From Deltaproteobacteria bacterium (lineage in GTDB: Bacteria; Myxococcota_A; Polyangia; Polyangiales; Ga0077539), in the NCBI GenBank assembly GCA_016218725.1, contig JACRDB010000036.1:1-51822 (forward strand): DNA of 51,822 nucleotides. The letters run 5' to 3'. The notes beneath the pieces were generated by a model. It saw nothing but the letters and a program-made list of their open reading frames with translations. It was not told the DNA's origin and ran no database searches. A program made the position numbers and the translations under genes. Shown here piece after piece: positions 8,104-17,444 of the stretch. How positions within the stretch are numbered: the stretch's first letter is position 1; each line of letters starts with the position of its first letter.

Positions 8104-8619
8104 TCAGCCGCTCAGGCGGTGCCGCGAGGGCGGCTCCGGGCCCCGCCAGGCCTCCGCGGGGAGGGCGCCCGCGCGGCGCTGGTAGCGCGCGGAGAAGAGC
8201 TGCCACACCCGCCCGCGCGCCGCCTGGGTCTCCTCCCCGAGGGCCTCCAGCGCCGAGGCCAGGACCGCCAGGACCCGCGGCGCCACCATCGCCGCGTGGG
8301 TGGGGTACTGCATCAACCGGCCCCTGCCCGCGGCCAGGGCGTTGGAGGCATGCTCCAGCCTCGCCCAGGGCCGGGCGTTCTCCTCCGGCGCGCGGAGCCT
8401 CCAGGCCTCCTCGTCGAGGCCCCTCCGGGCCGCCCCCAGCGCCGCGGGGGTGAGCGCCCCGTCCACCCAGCGCACCAGCGCCTGGGCATAGACCCTCGGG
8501 CGGTCGTCCCGCTCCTCGCCCGCCGCGGAGAGGAGGTCCAGCACGTCCAACAGCGCCTCGGAGAGCGCGCCCAGCAGGGGGAAGACCCCGTGGCGGTCTT
8601 TCTCTCGCGTGACCGGCAT
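8104..8619 (-). CDS. small helical protein upstream of the permease, unknown function
   Basis: A 171-residue Ala/Leu/Arg-rich protein with no signal peptide or membrane segment and no motif I recognise. It looks wholly alpha-helical (for example residues 15-35 and 95-125). Its stop lies 3 bp before the permease start, so it is the first gene of a two-gene operon and translation may be coupled. A regulatory or accessory role in transport is inference only. It is divergent from the small secreted protein gene; the 98-bp gap presumably carries both promoters. Confidence 0.65.
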   Translation of the reverse strand: MPVTREKDRHGVFPLLGALSEALLDVLDLLSAAGEERDDRPRVYAQALVRWVDGALTPAALGAARRGLDEEAWRLRAPEENARPWARLEHASNALAAGRGRLMQYPTHAAMVAPRVLAVLASALEALGEETQAARGRVWQLFSARYQRRAGALPAEAWRGPEPPSRHRLSG

Positions 8620-8717
8620 CCGCGGGTACCATCACGACAACGGCCCCGCCCCGTCAAGGATCGCTCCGCCCGCCGGGTCCCACCCGCCAGACACCACCTC
8701 ACAAAGAGAACCCTCCC

Positions 8718-8999
8718 ATGTCCCACCGCCTCCCGCTGAAACGAGCCTTCGTGGCCGTGCTGGCGCTCGCCAGCCCCGCCCCCTCCCTCGCCGACCGCGC
8801 CCCGCCGAACCAGGCCCGCTGCCCCGGGAGGCTCCCGCAGGGCGGCACCCCCTGCGCCGTGCCCCGCATGCGGTGCTTCTACCCAGCGTGTGGCATGCCC
8901 AGGCACGCCAGCGCCACCTGCGCCCCCAACCGGCGCTGGACCGTCTCCATCGGGACCTGCAACCCGCCGCGCAATCCAAACCCGGAGCTGCCCCTCTAG
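8718..8999 (+). CDS. small secreted cysteine-containing protein
   Basis: The 93-residue product has a clear Sec signal peptide: MSHRLPLKRAF, then a hydrophobic stretch VAVLALASPAPS and a likely cleavage after SLA (about residue 25). The mature part is about 68 residues and Pro/Arg-rich, with six cysteines (in ARCPG, TPCAV, MRCFYPACG, ATCAP and GTCNP), suggesting a disulfide-bonded periplasmic or extracellular peptide. No family is recognised. It stands alone between the divergent permease operon and the rpsL promoter. Confidence 0.65.
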   Translation: MSHRLPLKRAFVAVLALASPAPSLADRAPPNQARCPGRLPQGGTPCAVPRMRCFYPACGMPRHASATCAPNRRWTVSIGTCNPPRNPNPELPL

Positions 9000-9039
9000 A
9001 GGTGGGTGAGTGTAGGTCTCGGTAACCGTCCGAGGGGTC

Positions 9040-9068
9040 TTGACAGGAGGGCCGTGGGGGGACACAGT
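9040..9068 (+). promoter_or_regulatory. probable sigma-70 promoter of the rpsL-rpsG operon
   Basis: A perfect TTGACA -35 box at 9040-9045 is followed after 17 bp by CACAGT (9063-9068), a weak -10 with three of six consensus bases. It is about 65 bp upstream of the rpsL ATG. Two short hairpins follow (GGGAC-ACA-GTCCC at about 9059-9071, and a CCCC/GGGG stem at about 9073-9087) and could form part of a leader. Confidence 0.5.
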
Positions 9069-9134
9069 CCCGCCCCTCGCACGGGGTACCGTTTTGGCGT
9101 ACCTCTTCGCGGAGCGCAGGAGCCCAGAGGTTCG

Positions 9135-9533
9135 ATGCCGACGATCAACCAGCTTGTCCGCAAGGGGCGCAACCCCAAGCGATGGAAGACCGCCTCCCCG
9201 GCGCTGCGGGAGTGTCCGCAGAAGCGCGGGGTGTGCGTGAGGGTGTACACCACCACGCCCAAGAAGCCGAACTCGGCCTTGCGCAAGGTGGCGCGCGTGC
9301 GGCTGACCAACGGCATGGAGGTCACGGCGTACATCCCGGGCGAGGGGCACAACCTGCAGGAGCACTCGGTGGTGCTGATCCGCGGGGGCCGCGTGAAGGA
9401 CCTCCCCGGCGTGCGCTACCACATCGTGCGCGGCAGCCTGGACGCGGTGGGCGCCGCGGGGCCCTCCAGCACCAACAAGAAGGAGCGGTCGCAGGGCCGG
9501 TCCAAGTACGGCGTCAAGCGGAAGAAGGGTTGA
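9135..9533 (+). CDS. rpsL: 30S ribosomal protein S12
   Basis: A 132-residue S12, part of the decoding centre of the small subunit. The start [12 protein letters not shown], the streptomycin-region segment [15 protein letters not shown] and the [18 protein letters not shown] segment are all canonical, so wild-type streptomycin-contacting lysines appear to be present. It is slightly longer than the E. coli protein (124) because of the C-terminal extension seen in many phyla. It lies 3 bp before rpsG as the first gene of the str cluster. Confidence 0.98.
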   Translation: MPTINQLVRKGRNPKRWKTASPALRECPQKRGVCVRVYTTTPKKPNSALRKVARVRLTNGMEVTAYIPGEGHNLQEHSVVLIRGGRVKDLPGVRYHIVRGSLDAVGAAGPSSTNKKERSQGRSKYGVKRKKG

Positions 9534-9536
9534 TCG

Positions 9537-10007
9537 ATGCCTCGTCGCGGTGAAGTCCCCAAGCGCAAGATCGTCGCCGACCCCAAGTACAAGGACCGGC
9601 TGGTGGCCAAGCTCACCAACACGGTGATGCTGGACGGCAAGAAGGCCATCGCCGAGGGTATCGTGTACGGGGCCTTCGACCTCGTGCAGGAGAAGTTCAA
9701 GGAGGACTCGCTGGAGGTCTTCCGCAAGGCGCTGGACAACGTCAAGCCCAAGGTGGAGGTCAAGAGCCGCCGCGTGGGCGGGGCGACGTACCAGGTGCCC
9801 GTGGAGGTGCGCCCGGAGCGCCGGGTGTCCCTGGCCATGCGCTGGATCGTGGGTTACTCCCGCTCCCGCGGGGAGAAGACCATGGCCGAGCGCCTCGCCG
9901 CGGAGCTCGTCGAGGCCGCCCAGGGCCGCGGCAACGCCGTCAAGAAGAAGGACGACACGCACAAGATGGCGGACGCCAACAAGGCCTTCGCCCACTACCG
10001 CTGGTAA
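9537..10007 (+). CDS. rpsG: 30S ribosomal protein S7
   Basis: A 156-residue primary 16S rRNA-binding protein that nucleates assembly of the 30S head. The [12 protein letters not shown] start, [17 protein letters not shown] and the C-terminal [17 protein letters not shown] are diagnostic. The length equals the family norm. The stop is followed by an unusually long structured spacer before fusA, so S7-mediated feedback or a separate fusA promoter is possible. Confidence 0.98.
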   Translation: MPRRGEVPKRKIVADPKYKDRLVAKLTNTVMLDGKKAIAEGIVYGAFDLVQEKFKEDSLEVFRKALDNVKPKVEVKSRRVGGATYQVPVEVRPERRVSLAMRWIVGYSRSRGEKTMAERLAAELVEAAQGRGNAVKKKDDTHKMADANKAFAHYRW

Positions 10008-10323
10008 CAACAAGGAACTGCGGGGCGCCCACAGCACCCTACAGCACCACATAAGAGACCTATCGGGTAATGCACACCACGACATAGATCGATCAGGACG
10101 GCGCGACCTGCGCCACCGGGGTGGAGACACCCCAAAGGGCCCCCGCCGCGGGCGGGGATGCACAAAGCAGGACGAGACAGCTTCGGCTCCCTGATCGAGA
10201 CCCTCTCGGGCACAAGCAACCTTCGCGGCAGAGGCGCCGCGGGTCGGTGCCCGGGGGGGTTTTGTCTGTAGGCACCGCCCAGTCACCCATTGAACCCTAA
10301 GAGACCTCACAGGAGCTTGAGCA
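10008..10323 (+). other. gene-free spacer with hairpins before fusA (putative leader)
   Basis: The 316 bp between rpsG and fusA hold no credible gene. They contain a perfect hairpin with a GNRA loop at 10118-10133 (GGGGTG-GAGA-CACCCC), a GC hairpin at about 10139-10156, a small stem CGAGA-CCC-TCTCG near 10195, and the terminator-like structure at 10208-10264. AT-richer sequence around 10051-10095 could hold a promoter. The arrangement suggests a regulated fusA-tuf leader; this is inference. Confidence 0.4.
10208..10264 (+). terminator. possible intrinsic terminator or attenuator upstream of fusA
   Basis: CGGGCAC pairs with GTGCCCG around an inner GCGGC/GCCGC stem, and a G-run plus TTTTGT follow directly. 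It lies about 60 bp upstream of the fusA start. It may end the rpsL-rpsG transcript or attenuate fusA. The T-run is only four bases, so confidence is moderate. Confidence 0.4.
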
Positions 10324-12444
10324 GTGCCCCGCGACCTCCCGATTGATCGGTACCGGAACATCGGCATCATGGCCCACATTGATGCCGGGAAGACCACCGT
10401 CACGGAACGGATCCTGTTCTACACCGGCCGCATCCACCGCACCGGCGAGGTCCACGAGGGCGCCGCCACCATGGACTGGATGGAGCAGGAGCAGGAGCGG
10501 GGGATCACCATCACGTCCGCGGCGACCACGGCGTTCTGGGCCGCCACCGCGGGGCCCTACAAGGACAGCAAGACCCGGGTGAACATCATTGACACCCCGG
10601 GGCACGTGGACTTCACCATCGAGGTGGAGCGCTCCCTGCGCGTGCTCGACGGCGCCGTGGCGGTGTTCGACGGCGGCAACGGCGTGGAGCCCCAGAGCGA
10701 GACCGTGTGGCGCCAGGCGGACCGGTACAAGGTCCCGCGCATCGCGTTCATGAACAAGATGGACAAGATCGGCGCGGACTTCGCCATGTGCGTGCAGTCC
10801 ATGCGGGACCGCCTGGGGACCAACCCGGTCCCGGTGCAGCTCCCGCTCGGCGAGGAGGAGAAGCACCGCGGGGTGATTGACCTCATCCGGATGAAGGCCG
10901 TGATCTTCGACGAGGAGTCCAAGGGCGCGCGCTTCAAGGTGGAGGAGATCCCCGCGGAGTTCCGTGAGGCGGCGGACGAGGCCCGGGCGAAGCTCATCGA
11001 GGCCGTGGCCGACGTGGACGACGCCGTCGGCGAGAAGTTCCTGAACGACGCCGTGGCGACCATCACCGAGGACGAGATCCACGCGGCGCTGCGGGCCGGG
11101 ACCATCTCCTTCAAGCTGGTGCCGGTGCTCTGCGGGTCGGCGTTCAAGAACAAGGGCGTGCAGCTCCTTTTGGACGCGGTGGTGACGTACCTGCCGTCGC
11201 CGGTGGACATCCCGGTGAAGAAGGGCAAGCACCCGGACAAGCCCGACGTGGAGCTGGAGCGCCCGGCGGAGGACGGCGCGCCCTTCAGCGCGCTGGCCTT
11301 CAAGCTCATGAACGACAAGTTCGTGGGCAACCTCACCTTCATCCGGGTGTACTCGGGCACGCTGGAGAGCGGTGGGGCGGTGCTCAACTCCACCCGCGGG
11401 AAGACCGAGCGCATCGGGCGGCTGCTGCTCATGCACGCCAACGACCGGGAGGACATCAAGGACGTCTTCGCGGGGGTCATCGCCGCGGCGGTGGGCCTGC
11501 GGGACACCCGCACCGGGGACACGCTCTGCGACGAGCGGCAGCCCGTGGTGCTGGAGCGCATGACCTTCCCGGACCCGGTGATCTCCATCGCCATCGAGCC
11601 GAAGACCAAGGTGGACCAGGACAAGATGGGCGTCGGGCTCCAGAAGCTCGCCGCCGAGGACCCGTCCTTCCGGGTGAACACCGACGAGGAGAGCGGCCAG
11701 ACCATCATCAACGGGATGGGCGAGCTGCACCTGGAGATCATCGTGGACCGGCTCCGCCGGGAGTTCAAGGTGGAGGCCAACACCGGGCGCCCGGAGGTGG
11801 CCTACCGCGAGTGGATCCGGCACAAGGCCCAGGCGGACTACAAGCACGTCAAGCAGACCGGCGGCCGCGGGCAGTACGGGCACGTCTCCCTGGAGCTGGA
11901 GCCCAACGAGCGCGGCAAGGGCTTCGAGTTCATTGACGACATCAAGGGCGGGATCATCCCGCGGGAGTTCATCCCCGCGGTGGAGAAGGGCGTGCGCGGC
12001 GCCATGGTGGGCGGCGTGCTCGCGGGCTACCCCCTGGTGGACATCAAGTGCCGGCTCTTCTTCGGGAGCTACCACGACGTGGACTCCAGCACGACGGCCT
12101 TCGAGATCGCCGGCTCGGTGTGCTTCAAGGAGGCCTGCCACAAGGCGGGGCTCCTGCTCCTGGAGCCCATCATGGCGGTGGAGGTGGTGACCCCGGAGGA
12201 GTTCACCGGAGACGTCATCGGGGATCTCAACTCCCGCCGCGGGCAGATCCGCGAGATGAACGAGCGCGGCAAGAAGACCAAGGTCATCGAGGCCTTCGTG
12301 CCGCTCGCGACGATGTTCGGCTACGTGACGGACCTGCGGAGCAAGACGCAGGGGCGCGCCGTCTCCACGATGCAGTTCGCCCACTACGACCCGACGCCCA
12401 ACGCCGTGCAGGAAGAGGTCGTCGCGAAGTCTCGCGGCAAGTGA
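10324..12444 (+). CDS. fusA: translation elongation factor G
   Basis: A 706-residue GTPase that drives tRNA-mRNA translocation on the ribosome. G1 AHIDAGKTT (residues 17-25), the switch-I region [20 protein letters not shown] and NKMD are intact, followed by domain II, and domain IV with GGRGQYGHV. The start is GTG ([14 protein letters not shown]) with AGGAG upstream at about 10311-10315. Length matches canonical EF-G (about 700). It is 29 bp upstream of tuf. Confidence 0.98.
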   Translation: MPRDLPIDRYRNIGIMAHIDAGKTTVTERILFYTGRIHRTGEVHEGAATMDWMEQEQERGITITSAATTAFWAATAGPYKDSKTRVNIIDTPGHVDFTIEVERSLRVLDGAVAVFDGGNGVEPQSETVWRQADRYKVPRIAFMNKMDKIGADFAMCVQSMRDRLGTNPVPVQLPLGEEEKHRGVIDLIRMKAVIFDEESKGARFKVEEIPAEFREAADEARAKLIEAVADVDDAVGEKFLNDAVATITEDEIHAALRAGTISFKLVPVLCGSAFKNKGVQLLLDAVVTYLPSPVDIPVKKGKHPDKPDVELERPAEDGAPFSALAFKLMNDKFVGNLTFIRVYSGTLESGGAVLNSTRGKTERIGRLLLMHANDREDIKDVFAGVIAAAVGLRDTRTGDTLCDERQPVVLERMTFPDPVISIAIEPKTKVDQDKMGVGLQKLAAEDPSFRVNTDEESGQTIINGMGELHLEIIVDRLRREFKVEANTGRPEVAYREWIRHKAQADYKHVKQTGGRGQYGHVSLELEPNERGKGFEFIDDIKGGIIPREFIPAVEKGVRGAMVGGVLAGYPLVDIKCRLFFGSYHDVDSSTTAFEIAGSVCFKEACHKAGLLLLEPIMAVEVVTPEEFTGDVIGDLNSRRGQIREMNERGKKTKVIEAFVPLATMFGYVTDLRSKTQGRAVSTMQFAHYDPTPNAVQEEVVAKSRGK

Positions 12445-12473
12445 TGTCCCGGAACCCCTGAGGAGCAGCGATC

Positions 12474-13670
12474 ATGGCCAAGGAGAAGTTCAACCGTTCC
12501 AAGCCCCACGTGAACGTGGGCACCATCGGTCACATCGACCATGGGAAGACCACGCTGACGGCGGCGATCTCGTCGGTGCTGTCCAAGCGGGGCAACGGCA
12601 AGGTCAAGGCGATCTCCTACAAGGACATCGCCAAGGGCGGCATCGAGCGCGACGCCACCAAGACCGTGACCATCGCGGCGGCGCACGTGGAGTACGAGAG
12701 CGAGAAGCGCCACTACGCCCACGTGGACTGCCCGGGGCACGCGGACTACATCAAGAACATGATCACCGGCGCCGCGCAGATGGACGGGGCGATCCTGGTG
12801 GTGAGCGCGCTGGACTCGGTGATGCCGCAGACCCGCGAGCACGTGCTCCTGGCCCGCCAGGTGGGCGTGCCGAAGATCGTGGTCTTCCTGAACAAGTGCG
12901 ACGCGGTGGACGACCTGGAGATCCTGGACCTGGTGGAGATGGAGGTGCGCGAGCTCCTCAACAAGTACCAGTTCCCGGGGGACGACACGCCGGTGATCCG
13001 CGGCGCGGCGCTCCCGGCGCTCCAGGGGGACGCCAAGTGGGAGGAGAAGATCCACGAGCTGGCGGCGGCGCTGGACAGCTTCATCCCGGAGCCCCTGCGC
13101 GAGATCGACAAGCCCTTCCTGCTCTCCGTGGAGGACGTGTTCTCCATCAAGGGCCGCGGCACCGTGGCCACCGGGCGCATCGAGCGCGGGGTGGTCAAGG
13201 TGAACGAGGACGTGGAGATCATCGGGTTCACCCCGACGCGCAAGACCACGGTGACGGGCGTGGAGATGTTCCGCAAGCTCCTGGACCAGGGGCAGGCGGG
13301 GGACAACGTGGGGCTCCTGCTCCGCGGGGTCGAGAAGGAGGACGTGGAGCGCGGGCAGGTGCTGGCCAAGCCCGCGAGCATCACGCCGCACAAGCACTTC
13401 CACGGCCAGGTGTACATCCTGAAGAAGGAGGAGGGCGGCCGCCACACGCCGTTCTTCACCAACTACCGGCCGCAGTTCTACCTCCGGACCACGGACGTCA
13501 CCGGCACCGTGAAGCTCCAGGAGGACGTCAAGATGGTGATGCCCGGCGACAACGTCACCGTGGACGTCGAGCTCATCACCCCCGTCGCCCTGGAGGAGCA
13601 GATGCGCTTCGCCATCCGCGAGGGCGGCAAGACCGTCGGCGCGGGGGTGGTGACGAAGATCATCGAGTAG
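12474..13670 (+). CDS. tuf: translation elongation factor Tu
   Basis: A 398-residue GTPase that delivers aminoacyl-tRNA to the ribosome. GHIDHGKTT at residues 19-27, [24 protein letters not shown], and the domain II motif [10 protein letters not shown] are all present. The TTC-containing MVMPGDNV near the C-terminus is canonical. AGGAG lies nine bases before the ATG. It is followed by rpmG, as in the secE-nusG neighbourhood of many bacteria. Confidence 0.98.
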   Translation: MAKEKFNRSKPHVNVGTIGHIDHGKTTLTAAISSVLSKRGNGKVKAISYKDIAKGGIERDATKTVTIAAAHVEYESEKRHYAHVDCPGHADYIKNMITGAAQMDGAILVVSALDSVMPQTREHVLLARQVGVPKIVVFLNKCDAVDDLEILDLVEMEVRELLNKYQFPGDDTPVIRGAALPALQGDAKWEEKIHELAAALDSFIPEPLREIDKPFLLSVEDVFSIKGRGTVATGRIERGVVKVNEDVEIIGFTPTRKTTVTGVEMFRKLLDQGQAGDNVGLLLRGVEKEDVERGQVLAKPASITPHKHFHGQVYILKKEEGGRHTPFFTNYRPQFYLRTTDVTGTVKLQEDVKMVMPGDNVTVDVELITPVALEEQMRFAIREGGKTVGAGVVTKIIE

Positions 13671-13751
13671 CACAACGGGAGCGCGCCCGGGGCGGCGGGG
13701 GAATACCCCTGAGGCCCCGGGCGGTTTCCATGAGGACCGAGAAGGAGAGCG

Positions 13752-13907
13752 ATGGGTACGCGCGTGAAGGTGGTGCTGGTCTGCAAGGAGTGCGACGCGA
13801 GGAACTACGAGGCCTCTCGGCCGAGTACCCCCGGCACGGCCCCCTTGAGCTTCCGGAAGCACTGCGCGACCTGCAACAAGCACACGGAGCACCACGAGGC
13901 GAAGTGA
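13752..13907 (+). CDS. rpmG: 50S ribosomal protein L33 (zinc-binding form)
   Basis: A 51-residue protein beginning [14 protein letters not shown]. Two CxxC pairs (CKEC and CATC) mark the Cys-plus, zinc-binding form of L33. A GAAGGAGAGCG ribosome-binding site precedes the ATG at 13752. It lies 81 bp after tuf and 5 bp before the tRNA gene. Confidence 0.95.
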   Translation: MGTRVKVVLVCKECDARNYEASRPSTPGTAPLSFRKHCATCNKHTEHHEAK

Positions 13908-13912
13908 CTCAC

Positions 13913-13985
13913 AGGGGACTAGCTCAGTTGGTAGAGCAGCGGATTCCAAATCCGCAGGTCGTGGGTTCGAGTCCCTCGTCCCCTG
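13913..13985 (+). tRNA. tRNA-Trp (anticodon CCA)
   Basis: The acceptor arms AGGGGAC and GTCCCCT pair perfectly, the D arm is GCTCAGTTGGTAGAGC, the anticodon arm is GCGGA-TTCCAAA-TCCGC with CCA at the anticodon, and the T loop is GGTTCGAGTCC. The discriminator base is G, as expected for tRNA-Trp. The 3' CCA is not encoded. It sits between rpmG and secE, the usual place for this tRNA. Confidence 0.98.
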
Positions 13986-14013
13986 CCCACACGGAAAGTG
14001 ACGGAGATTGAAC

Positions 14014-14403
14014 GTGTCCACACCCCAGGAACGCGCCGGAGGTTCGCTGCTGCTCGGCACCGCGAAATACCTGTACACCGCGTATTTCATGGGCGGGGTG
14101 CTGGTGGCCTACCTCGCCGCCAACGCCGTGGACATGGCCTGGGGCGAGGGCCACGAGCAGACCACCAACGCCATCGGCGTGGCGGTGGGCGTGGTGGCCA
14201 CGTACCTGGGCTGGCGGCACCTGAGGCTCCGCACGCTGACCATGGAGGTCATCGACGAGCTGTCCGCGGTGACCTGGCCCACGCGCCAGGAGATCCAGAC
14301 CAACACCATCCTGGTGATCATCACGAGCCTCTCGGCGTCGCTCCTGGTGTTCCTCCTGGACCGGATGTGGAACTTCCTCACGGACAAGATCTTCCTGGGC
14401 TAG
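14014..14403 (+). CDS. secE: preprotein translocase subunit SecE
   Basis: A 129-residue inner-membrane subunit of the SecYEG channel. The conserved cytoplasmic amphipathic helix and last membrane helix are at the C-terminus ([17 protein letters not shown] followed by the hydrophobic stretch to WNFL). Two further hydrophobic segments give the three-helix form seen in many Gram-negatives. The GTG at 14014 is preferred to the TTG at 14008 because CGGAG at 14002-14006 is then correctly spaced. It is followed 14 bp later by nusG. Confidence 0.95.
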   Translation: MSTPQERAGGSLLLGTAKYLYTAYFMGGVLVAYLAANAVDMAWGEGHEQTTNAIGVAVGVVATYLGWRHLRLRTLTMEVIDELSAVTWPTRQEIQTNTILVIITSLSASLLVFLLDRMWNFLTDKIFLG

Positions 14404-14417
14404 AAGGCACGGCTGTC

Positions 14418-14951
14418 ATGACACTCAAGTACTTTATTGTCCAGGCGCACTCGGGCTACGAGGAGAAGGTCCGGGCGTCGCTCCAGGAGCGGGTCAAGAA
14501 CAACGGGCTGGAGGGCTCCTTCGGGGAGATCCTGGTGCCCGTGGAGAACGTCGTCGGGAGCGCCGCGGGGAGGCCCCGGAACGAGCGGCGGAAGTTCTAC
14601 CCGGGCTACGTCTTCGTGCAGATGGAGATGAACGACCGCACCTGGCACCTGGTGAAGGACACGCCCAAGGTGTCGGGCTTCCTGGGGGACCAGAACCCCA
14701 CGCCGGTGCCCGAGCGCGAGATCAAGAACATCAAGGACCAGATCGACAAGGGCTCGGTCCAGCAGAAGCCGCGGGTGAACTTCGAGGTCAGCGACCAGGT
14801 CAAGGTGGTCGACGGGGCCTTCGCGAATTTCACCGGCGTGGTGGAGGAGGTGCGCCCGGAGCGCCAGAAGCTCAAGGTGCTCGTCACCATCTTCGGGCGG
14901 CCCACGGCGGTGGAGCTAGGCTACAACCAGGTCGAGAAGATCACGACCTGA
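14418..14951 (+). CDS. nusG: transcription termination/antitermination factor NusG
   Basis: A 177-residue RNA-polymerase-associated factor. The NGN domain ([19 protein letters not shown] at the start, then [15 protein letters not shown]) and the C-terminal KOW domain ([18 protein letters not shown]) are both clear. The length is typical. It links transcription to ribosomes and Rho. It is followed 16 bp later by rplK. Confidence 0.98.
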   Translation: MTLKYFIVQAHSGYEEKVRASLQERVKNNGLEGSFGEILVPVENVVGSAAGRPRNERRKFYPGYVFVQMEMNDRTWHLVKDTPKVSGFLGDQNPTPVPEREIKNIKDQIDKGSVQQKPRVNFEVSDQVKVVDGAFANFTGVVEEVRPERQKLKVLVTIFGRPTAVELGYNQVEKITT

Positions 14952-14967
14952 CGGGTACGAGGACGCG

Positions 14968-15393
14968 ATGGCAAAGAAGATCGTCGGACAGGTGAAGCTC
15001 CAGTGCCCGGGCGGCGAGGCCAAGCCCGGCCCGCCCATCGGGCCGGTGCTGGGCCAGCACGGGGTGAACATCCCCAATTTCATCAAGGACTTCAACGCCC
15101 GCACCGCGGGGCAGAAGGGGTACGTCATCCCGGTGGTGATCACCGTGTACTCCGACAAGTCCTTCACGTTCATCACCAAGACGCCCCCCACGTCCATCCT
15201 TCTCATGAAGGCCGTCGGGGCGGACAAGGGCTCGCCCAAGCCCAACAAGGACAAGATCGGCACGGTCCCGCTGGCCAAGGTCGTCGAGATCGCCAAGGCC
15301 AAGCTCGAGGACCTCAACACCGAGGACCTGGAGGCCGCCGTGCGCACCGTGCGCGGCACCGCCAGGAGCATGGGCATCGAGGTCGAAGGCTAG
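14968..15393 (+). CDS. rplK: 50S ribosomal protein L11
   Basis: A 141-residue protein of the GTPase-associated centre. [21 protein letters not shown] and the C-terminal [15 protein letters not shown] are diagnostic. The length equals E. coli L11. The 148-bp gap to rplA is larger than usual and contains a strong hairpin. Confidence 0.98.
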   Translation: MAKKIVGQVKLQCPGGEAKPGPPIGPVLGQHGVNIPNFIKDFNARTAGQKGYVIPVVITVYSDKSFTFITKTPPTSILLMKAVGADKGSPKPNKDKIGTVPLAKVVEIAKAKLEDLNTEDLEAAVRTVRGTARSMGIEVEG

Positions 15394-15437
15394 AGACTCC
15401 CGAGGTCTGCTCAACCCACAACCCACAACCAAGAGCC

Positions 15438-15455
15438 CCGGTCGCACCCGACCGG
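15438..15455 (+). promoter_or_regulatory. hairpin between rplK and rplA
   Basis: CCGGTCG-CACC-CGACCGG is a perfect seven-base-pair stem with a four-base loop inside the 148-bp spacer. No T-run follows, so it is unlikely to be a terminator. It may be an L1-binding or mRNA-stability element. The rplA start 87 bp later has a very strong GAGGAGGTAGCG ribosome-binding site. Confidence 0.35.
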
Positions 15456-15541
15456 CGGCGCCGACACCACCGCGGCAGGACATCGGTGGGAGGCCGCGCG
15501 GCGGGGAGAGCGCCCCGCGAGCGGCCGCGAGGAGGTAGCGA

Positions 15542-16255
15542 ATGGCGAAGATCCCCAAGCGACGCCAGACCATCAACAAGGTGGTCGAGGGCGTGAAGCG
15601 CTACGGCCTGGACGAGGCCGTGACGCTCGTCAAACAATGCGCGACGGCGAAGTTCGACGAGACCGTCGAGCTGGCCGTCCGGCTCGGGGTGAACCCCAAG
15701 CATGCCGACCAGATGGTCCGAGGTGCCCTCGTGCTGCCGCACGGCACCGGCCAGAAGGTCCGCGTGCTGGTGTTCGCCAAGGGTGAGAAGGAGCGCGAGG
15801 CCCAGGCCGCCGGCGCGGACCACGTGGGCGCCGAGGAGCTCGTCGCCAAGGTGGCCGAGGGGACCTTCCTGGACTTCGAGCGGGTGATCGCGACGCCCGA
15901 CATGATGGGCCAGGTGGGCAAGCTGGGGCGCATCCTGGGGCCCCGGGGGCTCATGCCCAACCCCAAGGTGGGCACCGTGACCTTCGACGTCGCCAACGCC
16001 GTGCGCGAGGCCAAGGGCGGCAAGATCGAGTACCGCACGGAGAAGGCCGGCGTCGTGCAGGCGCGCATCGGGAAGGCCTCGTTCAAGCCCGAGGAGCTGC
16101 GGGACAACGCCTCGGCGCTGGTCAAGGCCCTGGTGCGGGCCAAGCCCGCGACGGCCAAGGGCACGTACCTCCGGAGCATCACCCTGAGCTCCACCATGGG
16201 CCCGGGCGTGCGCATCGACCCCAACGCCTTCATCGAGAAGGCCGAGGAGGCGTGA
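15542..16255 (+). CDS. rplA: 50S ribosomal protein L1
   Basis: A 237-residue protein of the L1 stalk, which helps release deacylated tRNA; in many bacteria it also represses its own operon. [35 protein letters not shown] and the C-terminal [11 protein letters not shown] are family hallmarks. The stop overlaps the rplJ region closely (one base before the next ATG), indicating coupled translation. Confidence 0.98.
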   Translation: MAKIPKRRQTINKVVEGVKRYGLDEAVTLVKQCATAKFDETVELAVRLGVNPKHADQMVRGALVLPHGTGQKVRVLVFAKGEKEREAQAAGADHVGAEELVAKVAEGTFLDFERVIATPDMMGQVGKLGRILGPRGLMPNPKVGTVTFDVANAVREAKGGKIEYRTEKAGVVQARIGKASFKPEELRDNASALVKALVRAKPATAKGTYLRSITLSSTMGPGVRIDPNAFIEKAEEA

Positions 16256-16256
16256 C

Positions 16257-16862
16257 ATGAACAAGACGCAGAAGACCGCGGCGATTGATGACGCCCGGGC
16301 GCGCTTCGACGGCGCCGTCGCGGCGGTGCTGATCAACTTCCAGGGCACCAACGTGCAGACCGTGACGGCCCTGCGCAGGGCCTTCAAGAAGGCCGGCGTG
16401 GACTACCGGGTGGTGAAGAACACCATCATCCGGCACGCCCTCAAGGACGGGGCCTTCAAGGGCTTCGTGGGCGACCTGGAGAGCAAGGCCAAGGGCGACC
16501 CGCACCCGAGCATGCGCGGCATGACCGGCGTGGCCTGGTGCAGGGAGGACCCCTCGGCGGCCGCCAAGGTGCTGGTGAAGTTCAAGAGCGACCTCGGCGC
16601 CAAGGCCGAGAAGCTCACCGTCAAGGCCGGCCTCCTCGGGGGCCAGGTCAAGGACGCCCTCTGGGTGGAGAAGGAAATGAGCGCCCTGCCGGGCCTCAAG
16701 GAGACCCAGGCCATGGTGCTCGCCACGGTGAGCGCCCCGGCGCAGAACGTGGTGGCCACGCTCAACGCCCCGGCGCAGAACCTGGTCTACCTCCTGGCCA
16801 ACTGGATCGACGCCCGCAAGGCCCCCGCGGGCGACGGAGACGGCGCCAGCGCCGCCACCTGA
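16257..16862 (+). CDS. rplJ: 50S ribosomal protein L10
   Basis: The 201-residue base of the L7/L12 stalk. The N-terminal rRNA-binding domain (YRVVKNTIIRHAL) and the C-terminal helix that docks L12 dimers are present. It is about 30 residues longer than most L10 proteins: the C-terminal helix contains a repeated segment (SAPAQNVVATL, NAPAQNLVYLL) that may bind an extra L12 dimer, and it ends in a Gly/Ala/Asp tail. Confidence 0.97.
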   Translation: MNKTQKTAAIDDARARFDGAVAAVLINFQGTNVQTVTALRRAFKKAGVDYRVVKNTIIRHALKDGAFKGFVGDLESKAKGDPHPSMRGMTGVAWCREDPSAAAKVLVKFKSDLGAKAEKLTVKAGLLGGQVKDALWVEKEMSALPGLKETQAMVLATVSAPAQNVVATLNAPAQNLVYLLANWIDARKAPAGDGDGASAAT

Positions 16863-16920
16863 ACCACAAACAACCGCGACAACGACAACAACAACCGTCT
16901 AGAGAAGAGAGAGCACGCAA

Positions 16921-17307
16921 ATGGAAACCGTCAACAACCTGGTCGAGAGCATCAGCAAGCTCACCCTCATCGAGGCCTCGGAGCTCGTCAAGGCGCTGGA
17001 GAACAAGCTCGGCGTCAAGGCCGCCCCGGTGGCCGTCGCCGGCCCCGCCCCGGCCGCCGCGGAGAAGAAGGAAGAGAAGGTCGAGCCCACGGAGTTCACC
17101 GTGGAGCTCACCGCCGCGGGCCCCAACAAGATCAACGTGATCAAGGCCGTCCGGGAGATCACCGGCCTGGGCCTCGCCGAGGCCAAGGCCCTGGTCGAGG
17201 GCGCCCCCAAGACCCTCAAGGAGGGCCTCGCCAAGGCCGAGTCCGAGGAGGTCAAGAAGAAGCTCACGGACGCCGGCGCCACGGTCACCGTCAAGGGCAC
17301 CAACTGA
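16921..17307 (+). CDS. rplL: 50S ribosomal protein L7/L12
   Basis: The 128-residue stalk protein that recruits translational GTPases. The N-terminal dimerisation helices, an Ala/Pro/Glu hinge around residues 38-60, and the C-terminal domain ([26 protein letters not shown]) are typical. It is the last ribosomal gene before the long spacer leading to rpoB. Confidence 0.98.
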   Translation: METVNNLVESISKLTLIEASELVKALENKLGVKAAPVAVAGPAPAAAEKKEEKVEPTEFTVELTAAGPNKINVIKAVREITGLGLAEAKALVEGAPKTLKEGLAKAESEEVKKKLTDAGATVTVKGTN

Positions 17308-17331
17308 TCGAAATCACTCTCCTTTCCGTGA

Positions 17332-17375
17332 CCGCGGGGGTCACCTTCACCCACCTGTGGGTGCGATCCCCGCGG
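17332..17375 (+). terminator. nested hairpin after rplL (attenuator or processing site)
   Basis: The outer stem CCGCGGGG/CCCCGCGG (17332-17339 with 17368-17375) encloses an inner stem CACCCA-CCTG-TGGGTG (17348-17363). It lies 25 bp after the rplL stop. A T-rich but not T-run sequence follows, so it could partially terminate the transcript or be an RNase III substrate. Confidence 0.5.
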
Positions 17376-17424
17376 AATCGGGCTTGCATTCTGTTTCCTC
17401 TTCTGGCAAATACTCCCCCCCTTT

Positions 17425-17444
17425 GCCGCCGCTCCTGCGGCGGC
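17425..17444. other. perfect GC hairpin in the rplL-rpoB spacer
   Basis: GCCGCCGC-TCCT-GCGGCGGC is a perfect eight-base-pair stem with a four-base loop, preceded by CCCCCCCTTT. No T-run follows on the + strand. Its role is unknown; it may contribute to attenuation or transcript stability. Confidence 0.4.
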
